DNA of 64,000 bases from Rostratula benghalensis (Eukaryota; Chordata; Aves; Charadriiformes; Rostratulidae). The notes beneath the pieces are model-generated. The model was given only the letters and a program-made list of their open reading frames with translations. It was not told the DNA's origin and did no database searches. A program made the translations under genes and the position numbers. This document shows, piece by piece, positions 38,864 through 52,000 of the stretch (the first letter of the stretch is position 1; each line of letters opens with the position of its first letter). The stretch is from the NCBI GenBank assembly GCA_013399305.1, contig VXAI01000049.1, positions 1,661,472 through 1,725,471 of the forward strand, in the 5' to 3' direction.

Positions 38864-41108
38864 TCAGTCTCCATTAGGAGGAGGTTATACTCTATTAGGA
38901 GGGTGGTTATAAGGAATTAATATATGCTAAGCTTGTCCAGTTGTCTTTTGCATAGAGCTCTGCCTGAACTCAGAGTCTCTCTCTTTGCAAATATTCTGTT
39001 GTATAATTTTGCAGTGTATTTTGTCCACAGCCCATATCTATATTGTTTTCTGTAGCTGTCTGAGCCAGAGGCTTGGAAATTCTTTACTAATTTCAGCACT
39101 GATGGTCACTGCTGTTGTGCCCTTACTCTCTGTAGACTTTCCCTGTAAAATGGGTGTTAGAGTAGTTGCTCACTGAGCTGATGTTGTGTTAGCTAATGGC
39201 TTTAATATGAACGAATAAAATTACACAAAACTGGTAACATTTCTCAGAGTTAAAATTGATTGCATAAGTTACTACATGACTTCAAAATGCTGTTATTATT
39301 GTTTAAAGAAACCAATAATTCAAGACCTGTTCTCCACTCAAGCTAAGGGACACAGAAATTAGAAAAAATAAATCAATCACCTGTCTTTATAGATTAACTC
39401 TTGCTGCTCAAATCTCTGCCCATACAGGATCAACTTGGGTGGTAAGGTCAGCAGGGTGACCAATGCATACCCTCCAAGCACTGTGGAATTGTGGCCAAAC
39501 CCCCCAGCATGATGACAACAGTCCCGACCGAGGAGTTAGCAATATGCAGAGGAAAACTGCTAACAGAAAAAATAGGCTTCCCTCAAATGCTAATATTGCT
39601 AAAAGGGAAAACGATATTCTAGTTCACGGGCATTTAAGGAGAGACGTGCAATTTCAAAGCAGTCGATGTAAACAAATATTCCCACAGAAAGTAAATACTT
39701 CGTAAAAAAGTAACTATCCACATTAAGCAGTTTGAGACCAATCTAGTAGATAGTGAATCAAAGACCATTTAAGTTCTTTATTGCTGGGGGGTGGAGGGGA
39801 AAGTCCAAATATTGCTTGGCAAATTACTATTTGCTAGGGGCAGTGTTACCAGTTGACACAATCATTGGTCAGCAAGTTGGTCACGTTATTGGTTAGTAAA
39901 TTTGAGAGTGCAGAATTATTTATTGGTAAATTAGAGATGGCAGAATTATTGGTTGGTAAGAAAAGAATTGCTGTGATTGGTTAACAAATTAGAGATGCTT
40001 GGTTTTGTCTGTGGATAAATCAAGGGTGATCAGATATTGGAGGCCAAATTAAAGATGGCCATATTATTTATGGTTGCTCTAGTCAATGTTGAAATCTTGC
40101 TTTTTGTGTTACAAGCAAGTAAACATCATGAGGGTTTGGGATTTTGGGTTTTTTTCTGATTTGTATTTACATTTACAATTCACAGTTGAAGAATTTCTGT
40201 GAGTATTAATAAGAAAGTTAAACATACATGTAGTTTTGCTCTCTTAATTTTTAATAGAACTATTTGTTAGCTGAATTTGTGCAGAGTGCCAGGGGCCTTC
40301 TGATATTGTTTGTATGAAGTAAGTATTAAAGAAAGGTGTTAAATTGCCAGAGCTAAAAATTGAAGCCTTTTGCAATTCCAGCATGAAGCTGGTGCAGTGC
40401 AGGCAGCACAAGCTACTCCTGACTGGCCTACAGTCAGCTGGCACCAGGAGGAGCTGGTGATGTGAAGGCCTTTCCTGAGAGGCTGCCTTGCTGCTGGTTG
40501 AGAGCTGTAGCCCTGCTGTATTTCTCTGTGAACTTAGATCAACAAGGACATGGGGCAGTAGTGCCTTCGAAGCAGTAATTTCTGTGGGCAGTGGTCTCCA
40601 TGTAGTTACCTCTTACACAAATGCTAAAATGCCGTGACAGAATCAATATCCAAGCACTGTTACTATGTAGTGATAGGCTTTTTGCTGGACAACTGTAGCT
40701 GAAATCACCATATTCTTGCTAGACAGCTATGAAAACAGCATTTTTTAATCTCATTGATATGAGGACACAGGCTTCCTATTGGAGAACAGTACTGCAGTTT
40801 TCTGGCATTTTCACGTTCTCAGTTTTCTCCATTTTTTCGGCTTTCTTTCCCTTTATGTGCAGAATTGTTACTTAAAAGCAATCCTGCTTTTGTATACTGC
40901 TAGAGCAATACTGAAGAAAAAGAGTTTCAGTATCATTTTAGAAGACTGTAAGAAAAATTCTTTTCGCTTGACAAACTTTGCAAACAATGGTCAGAGCACA
41001 ATCGTTACGTGATTAAATTATTTTATATTTTAATAATGCTGAAAACAATAATAGAATACTTACTAAGAGAAGTCTGTGGCTGTTTATATAACTGTTGAAT
41101 TCTACAAT
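38864..41108. other. spacer of the inverted repeat, noncoding
   Basis: This 2.2-kb spacer holds a short imperfect direct repeat (ATTAGGAGGAGGTTATA at 38873-38889 and a variant at 38894-38911), a G-rich patch at 39785-39800, and the ATTGG-rich minisatellite at 39861-40076. A GC-richer patch (about 40370-40500) includes a small hairpin around CTGACTGGCCTACAGTCAG. Frames of 80 codons or fewer show no domain. No transposase or reverse transcriptase was seen, so the spacer does not look like an active transposon. Confidence 0.6.
39861..40076. repeat. degenerate minisatellite rich in ATTGG (inverted CCAAT)
   Basis: About seven worn units of roughly 30 bp, with core ATTGGTNAGTAAATTAGAGA followed by a TGGCAGAATT-like end. 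The clearest are at about 39889-39918, 39919-39948 and 39949-39976; later units are more diverged and one is stretched. ATTGG or ATTGGT/C recurs at the unit starts, so the minus strand carries about six CCAAT boxes in under 200 bp. CCAAT is the NF-Y binding core; whether it acts here is unknown. Confidence 0.75.
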
Positions 41109-41287
41109 TGCTAATTAATGAGATTTACTTTTCCAAAGGGACACTTCATAATGCTTTTGACAATAATACAGATGGAGTCAGGGAGGATGTATTTTAAAAC
41201 TTTAGGAGTCTTAAATTGTGAAACATTAAAATTTCCTTTTTATATCAACTCCTATAACAACAGTGCCCCTACCTTTCTTGTCTACTA
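41109..41287 (-). repeat. right arm of a long inverted repeat
   Basis: Reverse-complement copy of 38683-38863, identical apart from one 2-nt gap. The two arms are about 2.2 kb apart and head toward each other, a geometry that permits hairpin formation and inversion of the spacer by recombination. Confidence 0.97.
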
Positions 41288-44211
41288 ATTCTGCCAAAAA
41301 TGATGTGTTTATTTGGAAACAGTAAAGTATGTTTGACATTTTTAAGACACAGCTAAAGGGAAATTTTACAAAAGTGAAGGGGTGAAAAGGAATTTTTATC
41401 CTGCTAAAGTAGCAACACAATCACAAGATAGCTGTGTTTTGTAAATCTCCTGGATTGAGATAACATATACTGCGCAATATTTGGTTTTCTCATTGAGTCA
41501 AAAAGTTAGGACTTCGAATACACCAGAACATTTCAGTAACACAATGATCGTTCAGTGTGGAGTCCAGCTTGAATTGCTCATCTGGAAAGTTTTAGTTGAA
41601 ACCATCATAATTAATTAGAGATGGTTTAACTAGTTCAGAAAAAACATAATTGTAGGGCTCCCCCTTACCCTGGGTAGATGCCTGCATGATCTGCTCTCCA
41701 AAAATGAAATAATCCTGTCGGTGCCAACCACATTCTCCTCTCGAGTCCCAAGATCAAGTAGGCTCACGCTGTAAGGCACCTCAGCCTGGACTGTTGTATG
41801 CTTCAGGGGTTTTACAGGGTAACTTGTTTCAGCCTGTTATGAAACTTTGGATCCATAGTCAGACTTTCTCAAAACTTGGGGTATTGAACTGTGACAAATT
41901 GTCTTCAGTTGCTATTCAAAGGCAGCATGAGATAGGCAATGTAAATAGTAAAACCCAAGAGTAAAATGGGGGTGAAGACTCTATGGAAATAAAATAGGAC
42001 TTGTGGATGGCATTTCTTCCCCCTCAACAGAACTTGTAAGAGAAAACAGCTTAATGCAGGAAGGTAGAGGCAGGCCTTTAACCTTTCATTAGAAAAGACC
42101 AGACCTATAGTCTACCCCTATTTCAAATCCAGATGTGCACAGGATTTTACAAGTCATTGTTTGTGGTTTCAGCTGGTAAAATAAAATTTAGAGGTATGTT
42201 GATTCCACAAGCCATTATCCGATGAGTTCTTTTCAAGCTCACTGCAGAGGCTGGGATAAATTGTTCTACTTGGGTGTGCCCATTCGTGGGTACACCTCTC
42301 TTTCCAACTTCTTATAACACAATTCTTAAGTGAAAATTCATTATTATTGTCAGGTTAATATCAGCAATAGTGTATGTCTGCCACTATTAATACAATTAGT
42401 GAAAAGCTTAATAGTGGGACTCTTTACAAAATGTAAAGCTTAAAATGAAAAGTTTGACAACTGTATGCAGGACATCTTTGTTCTGACTGTAACATTCTGA
42501 ATTTCGGTTTTGCTGGTATTCACTGAGCACAGCATAAACTGACAGCTCTGCTTTTAAATGTAACTATTTCTAACCAAGTCCACACCTCTTAGGTTAGATT
42601 AAATTTAGATTAGATGTCATGTGACATTGCTTGTGTCCTTTTAATTAAAGGAATCATATAATTACCTCTATTTGAAACTTCTCTCTGCTAAATGTCAATT
42701 TTTACTTTTACAGTTCTCAAATTGTACGTGATGGGCTGATTTACATAATGTGTCTAATAAAACACTAGAAGTATAACACTTCTTTTATATCACCAACCAA
42801 CATTGTACAAAATTCTTTCTTTGCAAGCCATTTGTAATTACAAATTGTTGGCAATTCAAGGATTACGTTTCATGTATTTTTAGAAAACATCTGAGAATTT
42901 TCAAAATGATTGTAAGACATTTCAGAAAACAAAAAGAAGTTAACTGAATAATATATTATTCTGCATTTGGTTAACTACCTGTCAGTTTTATATATCCATT
43001 TAGACCTTTAGGTATAAGTTACGTTCCCTGGGGTTTTTTTTCTTGCTAGTTGCAACTCCTATATTTGTAGGAGTATGCAAGTAATCATTAAAAATCTGAG
43101 GCAACAAATCAAAGCAATAGACTATATTACTGTTGCAATAACAGCCAAGTAGGTGAAGTTTCAAATCCAAGTGCCTGAGATGATTAATAAATTTTAACAT
43201 CCTCATTTGAATGGAATATGATGAAACGTCTTAGTATGACATACATACTGTGGCCGTAAAATAATTTCTAAAAATAAAAATAAACAGATACGTATTATCC
43301 TTTTTGCCAGTTGCAGATATTTGAAAAGCTAAAGGCTATTCAAATTGTGCAGTGAATAGACTATTCTCCAGTGTAGGAAGAAGTAGTTCTTCCCAGGATT
43401 CAAATACAATATTTTTCATCTTCACTGTGAAGAGCTTTTTCCTCTTCTTTTCTTTATAGGAATAAAAGGCTTTTCTGTTCTTTCAGTTGAGCGACCTCTG
43501 CCTTTTAGGGGGAAATGGAGTTTCTGCTCCACTCACCCATCACCACCACCCAGCAATTCAGCATTTTCCGTGCCTGATCTAGGTGAACAATTGGTACAGG
43601 GGATGGGAAGAAAAGAGAAGTACACAAGCATACATACTTTTTCCACAAAGGAAGACGGAAAGATTGGTGACCATAAGAAAAAGAACTTAAAACATCTCTG
43701 GGGTAAAAATGGAGACATTTTGTAGTATACCAATGTGATCAGGAATGAATTTGAAAACTTACTTTTGATAGGCTTAGGCAGCTTTGCAGTTACATGCCAA
43801 AGGGATGTATTTTATGCCTTCAAATGTGCAATGTACAATCTGCAGTATCCTTCGCAGTCCCTTCTGGTGATTTTGACACACTGCAGTTGGTTGGAATGTC
43901 ACTGTCTCAGAAACTCTGGGGACAGAGTTTTTGGTTGTTTTTTTCAGTTATATTTTCAAATAGCATTCATTAGGTGCGTTCTTCAAGCTCTTTTGGACAG
44001 ACTCTGGTGGGTTTGAATTTTGTAATTGGAGACTTGAGGGTTTAGGGAGTAGAAACTGTGTAGCTGAAGGACTAGTGAAGACAAGTTCTTAAGCACAAGG
44101 TCATCCTGGGCAAAATCTAGGCCAACTGGTTGTCATTCAGTTGTAGATTTTAATGAAATATGTGAAATAAAGCACAAGTATCCACATGGCCAAGACTGTT
44201 AACGTGGTATA
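41288..44211. other. noncoding stretch, nothing recognised
   Basis: AT-rich unique sequence with frames of 93 codons or fewer and no domain. No repeat family, RNA gene or splice-bounded exon was recognised. Confidence 0.65.
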
Positions 44212-44382
44212 CTAGAGTCCTAGAATTGCTAGGTCGGAAGGGACTTTTGACATAATTTAGTCCAATCATCAACCTAACTGATAAACCATCATGAAACCAT
44301 GTCACTAAGCACTGTGACAACCTGCCTTTTGACGGGTCTTTTGACCATCCAGGGATGGTGCCCCTACTGCTTCCCTGGGCAT
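44212..44382 (-). mobile_element. worn CR1 fragment, minus strand
   Basis: The plus strand shows TAGAGTCCTAGAATTGCTAG, then GTCGGAAGGGACTTTTGACA, then AGTCCAATCATCAACCTAAC, then AAACCATGTCACTAAGCACT, then CATCCAGGGATGGTGCCCCT. This is the block order of an older CR1 subfamily in reverse, with many substitutions. Confidence 0.75.
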
Positions 44383-47382
44383 ACTTGTATTGTCCACACT
44401 AATAAATGTGGATAAATAGACTTTGAAGGGACTAAGATTTGATGATGATTGTATAAACAAGTATTACTTCACATCTATGAAATTCTTTAATATTTGTAGG
44501 TATACCCCATCTGTCATTTACTCTGTGCATTTCACTCATTGTCATTATGAATTCCAGAGTATTGTATACAAAGTGTTTTGGTTATTTTCAAAAACTCTGC
44601 TTATGCTAAGTTTTAAAAAAGTTTGAAGATGCATATGCACTATTTTAAAATATGCAAATGTATTATAATTATCCTTTTTAAAAAATGGCTATCAAATTAC
44701 TTTGGGCAGTGTTGTATTTATGTTCCTGTAATCTGTGTGTTTTCCCTAAATTAAGTGAAATTACTTTCATTTTGTAAAGTAGCAAGTAAATTAAAGGGAA
44801 AGCCTTTGTAGGCTACTGTTTTTATGATGTCCTAACCTTAAGTGGAGAGGACACTGAGCCAACTAGTTGTTCTTGCTTTTATTAAAGTTCCTGTTGGCAG
44901 CACACTGATGGGGCACATTAATCTTAGTATTAATACTAAGGAAAAGGGGCTTAGAAGCCTAGGATGAATAAATCATTCCAGAGCCCATTTGGATCTGTTG
45001 GCACCTTCCCTGTTACATTGTTGTTGGATAAAAAGGCTTCTCTAAGTGTTAAAGGGTTGGATAACATAATTGGCTTATGGCAAAATTACCCACAGTAATT
45101 TGTGAGCGTTCTGATTGGGGGTAGGAACTAATGGGCCAGGATGGTTTGAGCACCTGTAGTTGTTCAGAAAATGAACAACCTCTTGAACAAGCGTGGCAAG
45201 CCTGTGAGTTGGCACTCATAAAAGATACACGTTGTCTTCTGTCTCAAAATACCATTTCTGCAACTGAGACCAGCTAGTGGTGCATCCAGTCTAGCTCTGA
45301 GGTATTCGTTAAAACTCCAGAGGAAGCAGAATAGTTGAAATACTTCCTATTTATGTTACATAGCTCCATCTCCAATCACTTCATTAAAATCTTTGGAGGC
45401 CAGTGGGTGAGGCATGTATTTTTTCAGTTCAAAAGTGTGTTATCCGTTTATCTTTTCCTTGAAGATTATCTCTGAATACACTGAAAGATCAAGTTGTCAG
45501 ACTCTAAAATAATGTATTGCTTCAGTTCCTTCATATCCTGCTGTTTTGTGGGCAGCTCTTGGGTTTTTTTCAGTCTATTTGTGTCTGCAACATGCTGATC
45601 CATTAGTGGTAGGCTCAGAAGCCCTTTACTGCTCTGTTTCACCCAACTGCTGTGCTCTCAAGATCCTCCTCCATAACACAGCCTCAGAAATAGTTTTTGG
45701 CTAATGGCCTCCTTGGCCTCTCCCAAATTCAATTCAGATGCAGTTCTGTGTATGTTCAACATAGGATGCAGCCAAAACATGTCTCAGCGTGGTTGCTGCG
45801 GTGGCCAAGGTGAAGGAGGAGAGGGGAAGACAGGGAATGATCTATACTAGGCAGTGCTATGGAACTGAGAATTTCACAGCTTTTTCACCACCCATCTCTT
45901 GCCCCCAGTAAATCAAGGACTGGTGTGTTTTCTTTTCACTGGCCCCAGGTGGGCTTGCCTGTCCTCTGGAGTATTCTATGCACTTAAAAATTAATGGGAT
46001 GGGATCGCTCTCTGGGTGGGTTTTTCTTGATTCCAACAGCTTTAATTGCTGTTACACGAAACAGTGGCTGCAGACATCAGAGGAAGATTGTCATGCAGTA
46101 GTAGCTAAACATTTTCAGTGGCAGTCAGTGAACAATTATATGCTGCAATTTACACTATCTTCTCCAGTCTGTTCTTTGACTGAAGAAGCACCTATTATTA
46201 GCCAGGCAATAATCAAATACTTAAAATAGGCATATAAAAGAAGATTTGGAGAATAATGCATGCTACCATCTAATAAGCATTTCACTCCCTCATGAGATGC
46301 AGTGAAGTGTAGAAATTCAAGCTGTATCACTGTATTTTTAACTGACAAAATTGCTGTTGAGACAGCTATATTTTCTCAATGTATTTTATTCATAAAACAA
46401 TCTCATTTTATAAACACGTATCATCTTTAATGTAATGGATGTAATGTGCAGCAATTACTTTGGATAACTTTTAGTTTTTAGATGGCACAAATCAAAGTTA
46501 AGAGTATTGAAACAGAAGGAAAATGGAAAACAATGTGAAATGTCTCAATACATTTTATTTTCAATGAAATAATAGAATATCACTTTACCAGTTCTAACAT
46601 AAATGAGCTCATTTGAAAGCTAGCAACCTGTATTTGTGATGTAATAGATAGAAACATACTTTTCTAAGTCAGCCAGTGGGGTGGGAACACTCTTTTTCAT
46701 AGACTTGTGATCCATGTAGAGCTGTTGGTTAGCAACAGCTTATTGTTAACTTCAGAGTGTGAATCTCCCAAGAAAGTACTAACACTTTAGCTCATTTCTT
46801 AAGCAAGGGAACAAATTCAACAAATCTTGATAGAGCATCTAAATTCCTTTCCACCTCCTTTCTTCTCCCACTCTCTCTGGCCCAGAGCTGCACTCAAGTA
46901 CAGTGGCTCGTGCAGTGAGCTAATGCTTGGTTCAATTTGTACAGAACAGATTATGAATAACAGCCTATCTAGTTCTGTTCAAATGCTTCCAATTGAGTGT
47001 GTAATAAAACTGCTATTTTTAGAACAACCGCTGAAAAGAAAATAATAACTTCCTCCCACCCACCTGTTAGGTTACACTCTGAGAGCATACCTTCACCAGA
47101 TGCTGAATTTAAACCTCACTTACTAGTATTTTTATAGTCCTCCCATATATTTGGGCTTCTGATGAGTATTGCGATAAATAAAATGGAGAAATACTTAATG
47201 CAATGATTGGTATAAAAAGAGGTAGAGCAATTGAGCACTTACTGTGTGTGTTTACTATTTGGTACTTGGAGATCATGCAAACTGGTTGTGGGCGGTGGAT
47301 AAAGTTTGTCATTTTATAACACCACATGCTAATCACCTGCCCTTTTATTTCTTGATGTGTAAGCTGTGATTCTTCATTTCAG
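44383..47382. other. noncoding stretch, nothing recognised as a gene
   Basis: An 18-bp perfect palindrome, CTTAGTATTAATACTAAG, lies at 44923-44940. The segment at about 46370-46660 is unique and rich in homeodomain-type AT cores and may be regulatory. An acceptor-like TTTTTCTTGATTCCAACAG ends at about 46039 and precedes an open frame to 46229, but no donor follows. No repeat family was recognised. Confidence 0.6.
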
Positions 47383-47655
47383 GAAACCCTACAAAGGATG
47401 TTTTACTGCAGAGAAGTAAAGACTGCAAGCTTGGACGTCCACTTTGAAAACACTCCAGAAGCCAGACCCACTACACGAACCTTGAATCTGTACTGCTGTC
47501 CACAGGAAGGTCTGCAGCTTCTGAATTTGAAGAAAGAGTAAAAAAGCAGAAGTCTGTACTAGAAGAAAAGCTGTTCTGTGTAACCCTGTCAGGAAACAGA
47601 AGATAAAGTCCTGCCTCATCGAAGGCCGTACACAACCTGGAAGTCACAAGAAAAG
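47383..47655 (+). other. candidate noncoding (5' UTR or lncRNA) exon
   Basis: The segment has a pyrimidine-containing acceptor (GTGATTCTTCATTTCAG) and a strong donor (AAAAG|GTAAGC). It is 273 bp long and more GC-balanced than its flanks. All three frames contain stops, so it is not a fully coding internal exon. In the frame used by the downstream candidate exons, the last stop is TAA at 47581-47583, after which 24 codons run open to the splice site without an ATG. This suits a leader exon of a gene that starts translation further on, or an lncRNA exon. Confidence 0.35.
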
Positions 47656-48814
47656 GTAAGCTCAAAACATATAAGAGAAAGTGGCTTAAAACTTTTAATG
47701 TTAATAAAAAGAGTCTGCAATTCTTAAGTGATTTGCAGGTAAATGTTATTCTAAAGAAAAAAAAATCCCTTGCTGAATTCCTCACTTCTGCATTTTCATG
47801 ATGGGTTCTTCCCAAAGTGCTAGGGAATGTGCCTATGTGCAGTTGGTCTAATTAAGTGTGGGCCAAATAAATTCATCTTTCCGATGATGTGTTAAATGGC
47901 AGCATTGGATACTTGCAGTCAATTAAAATTTCCTGGCATATTTTCATAGGATGAGGGAGTTTTGTTACTAATTGTGTCCAAAAGCAATTCTACCTCGTAT
48001 AATTGTATTTCACTTAGCTAAAATTGCCTTTGTGCATATACTTAGGTAGTTATTCTTCACTCCATCTTTAAGAAAACCCAAAAAATTGTGAAGTGATTTT
48101 GGTGCAGATGACAGCTGCGTTATCACCCAGATATTCAAGCTTGCCCTATACCACTGAACTTGCAAAGTCTTTAAAATCTAGAATTGAGGGGGAAAAATGG
48201 TGAAGACTGCTGGTTGAATGCTTAGGGACAGATCCTCAGCTAATATAAGTTACCCTAGATAGGTTGAGACATCATCTTAATTGATCAGCCTCCTATCTCT
48301 TAAAATAAGGAGATGTTAATCTACAACACATTTTAATTGGTTGTACCCGCTTGGTTTTATTGTTCCTACCTATTCATATAATATATTTTATGATCCTTTG
48401 ATCTTAAATTAGAAAACAACTTACAGGCCATTACTTTTTTTTTCTCCTTTTTTTTTTTTTTTTTTGTTTCTTGTACTCCTATCCTGAATTTGTCATAAAG
48501 TAACTCTGGAAGACTTCAGCTTAGCCACTGTAGCAATAAATATTCTTTGAAAATACCTGCTTTTCTGCCTGTCTCGTTGGGCAAACAAATCTGCATTTAG
48601 GACCACCTCATTTAACACTTAGCTGCTGCCACATCCAAGATGATGATGTAGATTTTGCCAGCCATTTGGAGGGTGGGGTAGTGTAACCATGCTAAGAAAT
48701 TAATGCAGGATTACAAATGTTTCCAAAGAAAATGCCCCGTATAGATTTCTACTCTATACGTGGAGGGCGGTGTGTTCCTCACATGGCCTGTGGGAAAGCC
48801 TACCAAATCCGTGG
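47656..48814. other. candidate intron, left part
   Basis: Follows the donor at 47656. The part at 47820-48060 is unique and motif-rich (GGTCTAATTAAGTGTGGGCC, GCAGTCAATTAAAATTTCC) and could be a regulatory element. A broken T-rich tract lies at 48435-48465. No gene was recognised. Confidence 0.5.
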
Positions 48815-49030
48815 ACTTAAATATGAGAAAAACTTCACAGTGAGGGTGAGGGAACACTGGAAGGGGCTGTCCAGAGAGGTTGTGGAGTCTCCTTCTCTGG
48901 AGACATTCAAACCCCTCCTGGACATGTTCCTGTGTGACCTGCTCTGGGTGTTCCTGCTCTGGCAGGGGGATTGGAATGGGTGAGCTCTCAAGGTCCCTTC
49001 CAATCCCTGAGATTCCGTGATTCTGTGATA
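48815..49030 (+). mobile_element. CR1 LINE 3' end, plus strand
   Basis: ATATGAGAAAAACTTCACAG, then TGAGGGTGAGGGAACACTGG, then CCTTCTCTGGAGACATTCAA, then GGTCCCTTCCAATCCCTGAG, ending in GATTCCGTGATTCTGTGATA. The last is the short ATTCTRTG-type CR1 terminus in direct orientation. The translation contains the CR1 ORF2 tail wording FTVRVREHWKGLSREVVESP. The copy is strongly 5'-truncated. Confidence 0.94.
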
Positions 49031-52000
49031 GGAGAGATTAGTTGAGGAAAAGGATTAAGGGAAACCATGAGAGTCAACCCCAACAGCTACAGAGGGACTG
49101 AAGTAAGTATGACACTGTTATGTATTATTTTACATTATCTATAGTCTGTACAACTTCTCTCCATCTTTCAAGATAGTGTGTTGAGGCAGGGAGCAGGGCA
49201 TTTTTGTCTTGGATCAGCTGGCCAGTTTCATGAGAGTATGTTGGGATTCCAAGGCAAAACGTTTAGCAAACTCTGGACATGGGCAGAACTATGGGCAGAA
49301 GTCTTTGTTGCATTCAAATAAACAAAACCCCAAAACCTGTTTGGTTTAAAGTCTGTAGTAGTTCTAGAATATTGTGAATATGTTTGTATTCATTAAGAAT
49401 AGCCGAAGAAGTGCATGTGGAGCAATACCTGCACATTTAAGTTAAATATATCAGGATGCAAGAGTGTCATGACCAAGCTAGAAAATGGAATGCAAACAGA
49501 AATAGTAGTTTCAGCTTACCAGCTACAGGTCTCCTAACCTGAAATACTATATTTTTTGGTTTTCAGTTCCATAATACTATATACTTGGCGTCTCCAGTTC
49601 GAGTCCATAGCAAATTACTTGCATGCTGTGCTGAGATTCAGAAAAAAAAAAAAAGAAGAAAAAAAAATTTAGAAACAGCTGTTGTTGGCTCAGTACTCTG
49701 GCTTCAACTGATTCTCAAACTCAGCCAACAAATACAGTCCTCCTCCACTTGTAGAGCGTCTGGTTTGTCTTGGCCCATACAGCCCTTTGTCTTCTGCAAA
49801 CTTAACTGGAAATGTCATGCAAATAATGTTTAATCTTTTACCAACTCATCGTAAGGAAGAGTACCCCTGTTCTAGCTTCTCTTCCTTCTCTGCGGTGAGA
49901 AAAGGAGGGAGTGAGGTTTTTTATGTGAGGATTCAACTGTGTACAGGTCTAGTCTTAAGACTCCTAAGAAGTATTGGATGAGTGTGAGTCTGGGTTTTCC
50001 ACATGTTCTTCAGTGAGCTATTTGACAGGATAACCAGTGACTGTAGCAATGTCTAAAATCCAGTGCATTGTCTTACTGGAGTAGGAGACTACACATCTAT
50101 GTAGGAAAAATGTAGGGAGCTGTGGCACTTTTTGATGCCTACCGCCCTTGTTGATTAAGTTATACTTAGGTGCGATCAAATATTCTTTCACCCTTTTGGG
50201 AATTTGAATCAAATTCTCTGATTTCTGACTCCAGAGTGGCCCCGAGTCCAAGGAATAGAGGAAATAAGTGAAAACAGAGAAACATTGAACAAAGAAAGAT
50301 TAAAAGGCCAAAAAGTCAAGAAAAAATCATGCAGTAATGCAAGTGTCTCTGACATCAAGATTAGCAATGAGACTTGCCCTCCTGCATACTCCACAATCAT
50401 TTGCTCAGTTTCTACCCATTTTCTGCCTGGAGTTGTAACTGTGTGAAGTAGAACACAGCAGATTTGCATGTTTGGCTGATGTTTTCGCCTCCTTCTTTTT
50501 GCCTTCCTTCTTTTTGCCTTCCTTCCTTTTCATCCACTACCCTTTTCTATCGGATTTAAATTGGCTGCATGACTTTGGGTCACAGTCGTCTTCCTGTATT
50601 CAACTGATCCGTAAGTATCTACTTCGGTTTGCTCTCCACAGCAGCCTTGTTTTCTCACTATTCTGACTGTTGCTGCTTGCTCATGCTGAGGTTCTGAATG
50701 CTTGATTAATTACCCTATCCCTAAATCAGAGGAATCTGGGAATCTGCATATCTAGTCAACAGTCAACCTTGTTTTTTTCTTTTTTTTTTTTCTGATATTA
50801 AGATGGCAGAGCTATTAAAAAGCGATTACCATGAAGAGGAGTAGACTGGAACAGTCATGGGAATTTTTAATAGGACCATGAGAACATGCAGAGTTTGGTG
50901 GTGGAAAGGGTTCTGGCAACTTAACAGTTTACCTACACAGAAGCAATATGAAAAAAAAAAGTTTCAAATGTCTTCAACAATAAAATCTGGATGTTATCAT
51001 GGATTGTATTTTCTAAAATGTGATATAATAGCACAGTAAAGGAACATTCAAAAACCTATTATTAATTATTAACAAAGTATATAAATACAAAATGAGTTCT
51101 CATTGTCAGCTCTATTCTGAACTCATCTTTGTTTAGGTTTTGGAGGGTCTGACTCAGAAACAAAATAATCCTGTTAGTAATTCATGCTATTTTTAATGAC
51201 TCAAACTGAGTTGCTTCAAAAAGCTGTTTTAAAAATCAGTTTGATTTCAGATACATTTGACTAGTTGTGTATCCCAGACATCTGAGCTCTGTGGGAAATA
51301 TGTATGTCTAACTTACCCAATGTTTTGAAAAGACTACCTGAAACTTAGGAGGTGTTTAGTTATTACAGCAGTGGCAACCAAAGACATTTCTAGAGCCAGC
51401 TAGTCAAAAGTAGTCAAAGTTCAAATCTTAGTTCAGGGTATGGGCTTAAAATGAAAAATTTTCAGTTTTCAATTACTGAAGGAAAAAAAAAAGCCATTTG
51501 TTTTTTATTTATTTACTGTGGAAAAAATTATAATAATAAATAAATAAATAAATCAGTATCCAGTATGTATTTTCAGATAGAATTAATTTCTGTTTAGACA
51601 TCCTGGGGAAAGGTGAAATGCTCCCTATAAAAGTACTTTGGTCACTGAAGTTGTCTTTTTATTAAAATTTCAAAACCAAACTCATTCAGGAGCTCAGATT
51701 CCTTTGGACTTGATGGTGTCATTATTCATTCTTCAGGCTGGAGAAAGAATCAGATGCTTACTTTTGTGAATGTACTCCTACCATAAGCATGGGATGGAAC
51801 CTTATTATGGGACAAACGGCAGGGTCAGCTCAGGCAATCAAGCTAAAACCTTGTAAGACATCTGAACGCATCTTAAACAGGCTGTTTAAGTGTCACTGCT
51901 TTCTCTTGTTGAAGTGGGTACAACATCAACTTGTGGGACAGAAAAGAAACATAGGAGAAGCAGCGTAGATTTTGGGCTTGGACAATCTAATTCATGGAGA

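Noticed and set aside
38683..41287. Inverted repeat as the terminal repeats of a DNA transposon
   Set aside because: No transposase-like frame in the spacer, no target-site duplication at the outer edges, and no familiar terminal motif.
49102..49110. 5' splice site look-alike CTGAAGTAAGTATG
   Set aside because: The sequence upstream is purine-rich and offers no acceptor, so no exon can be drawn.
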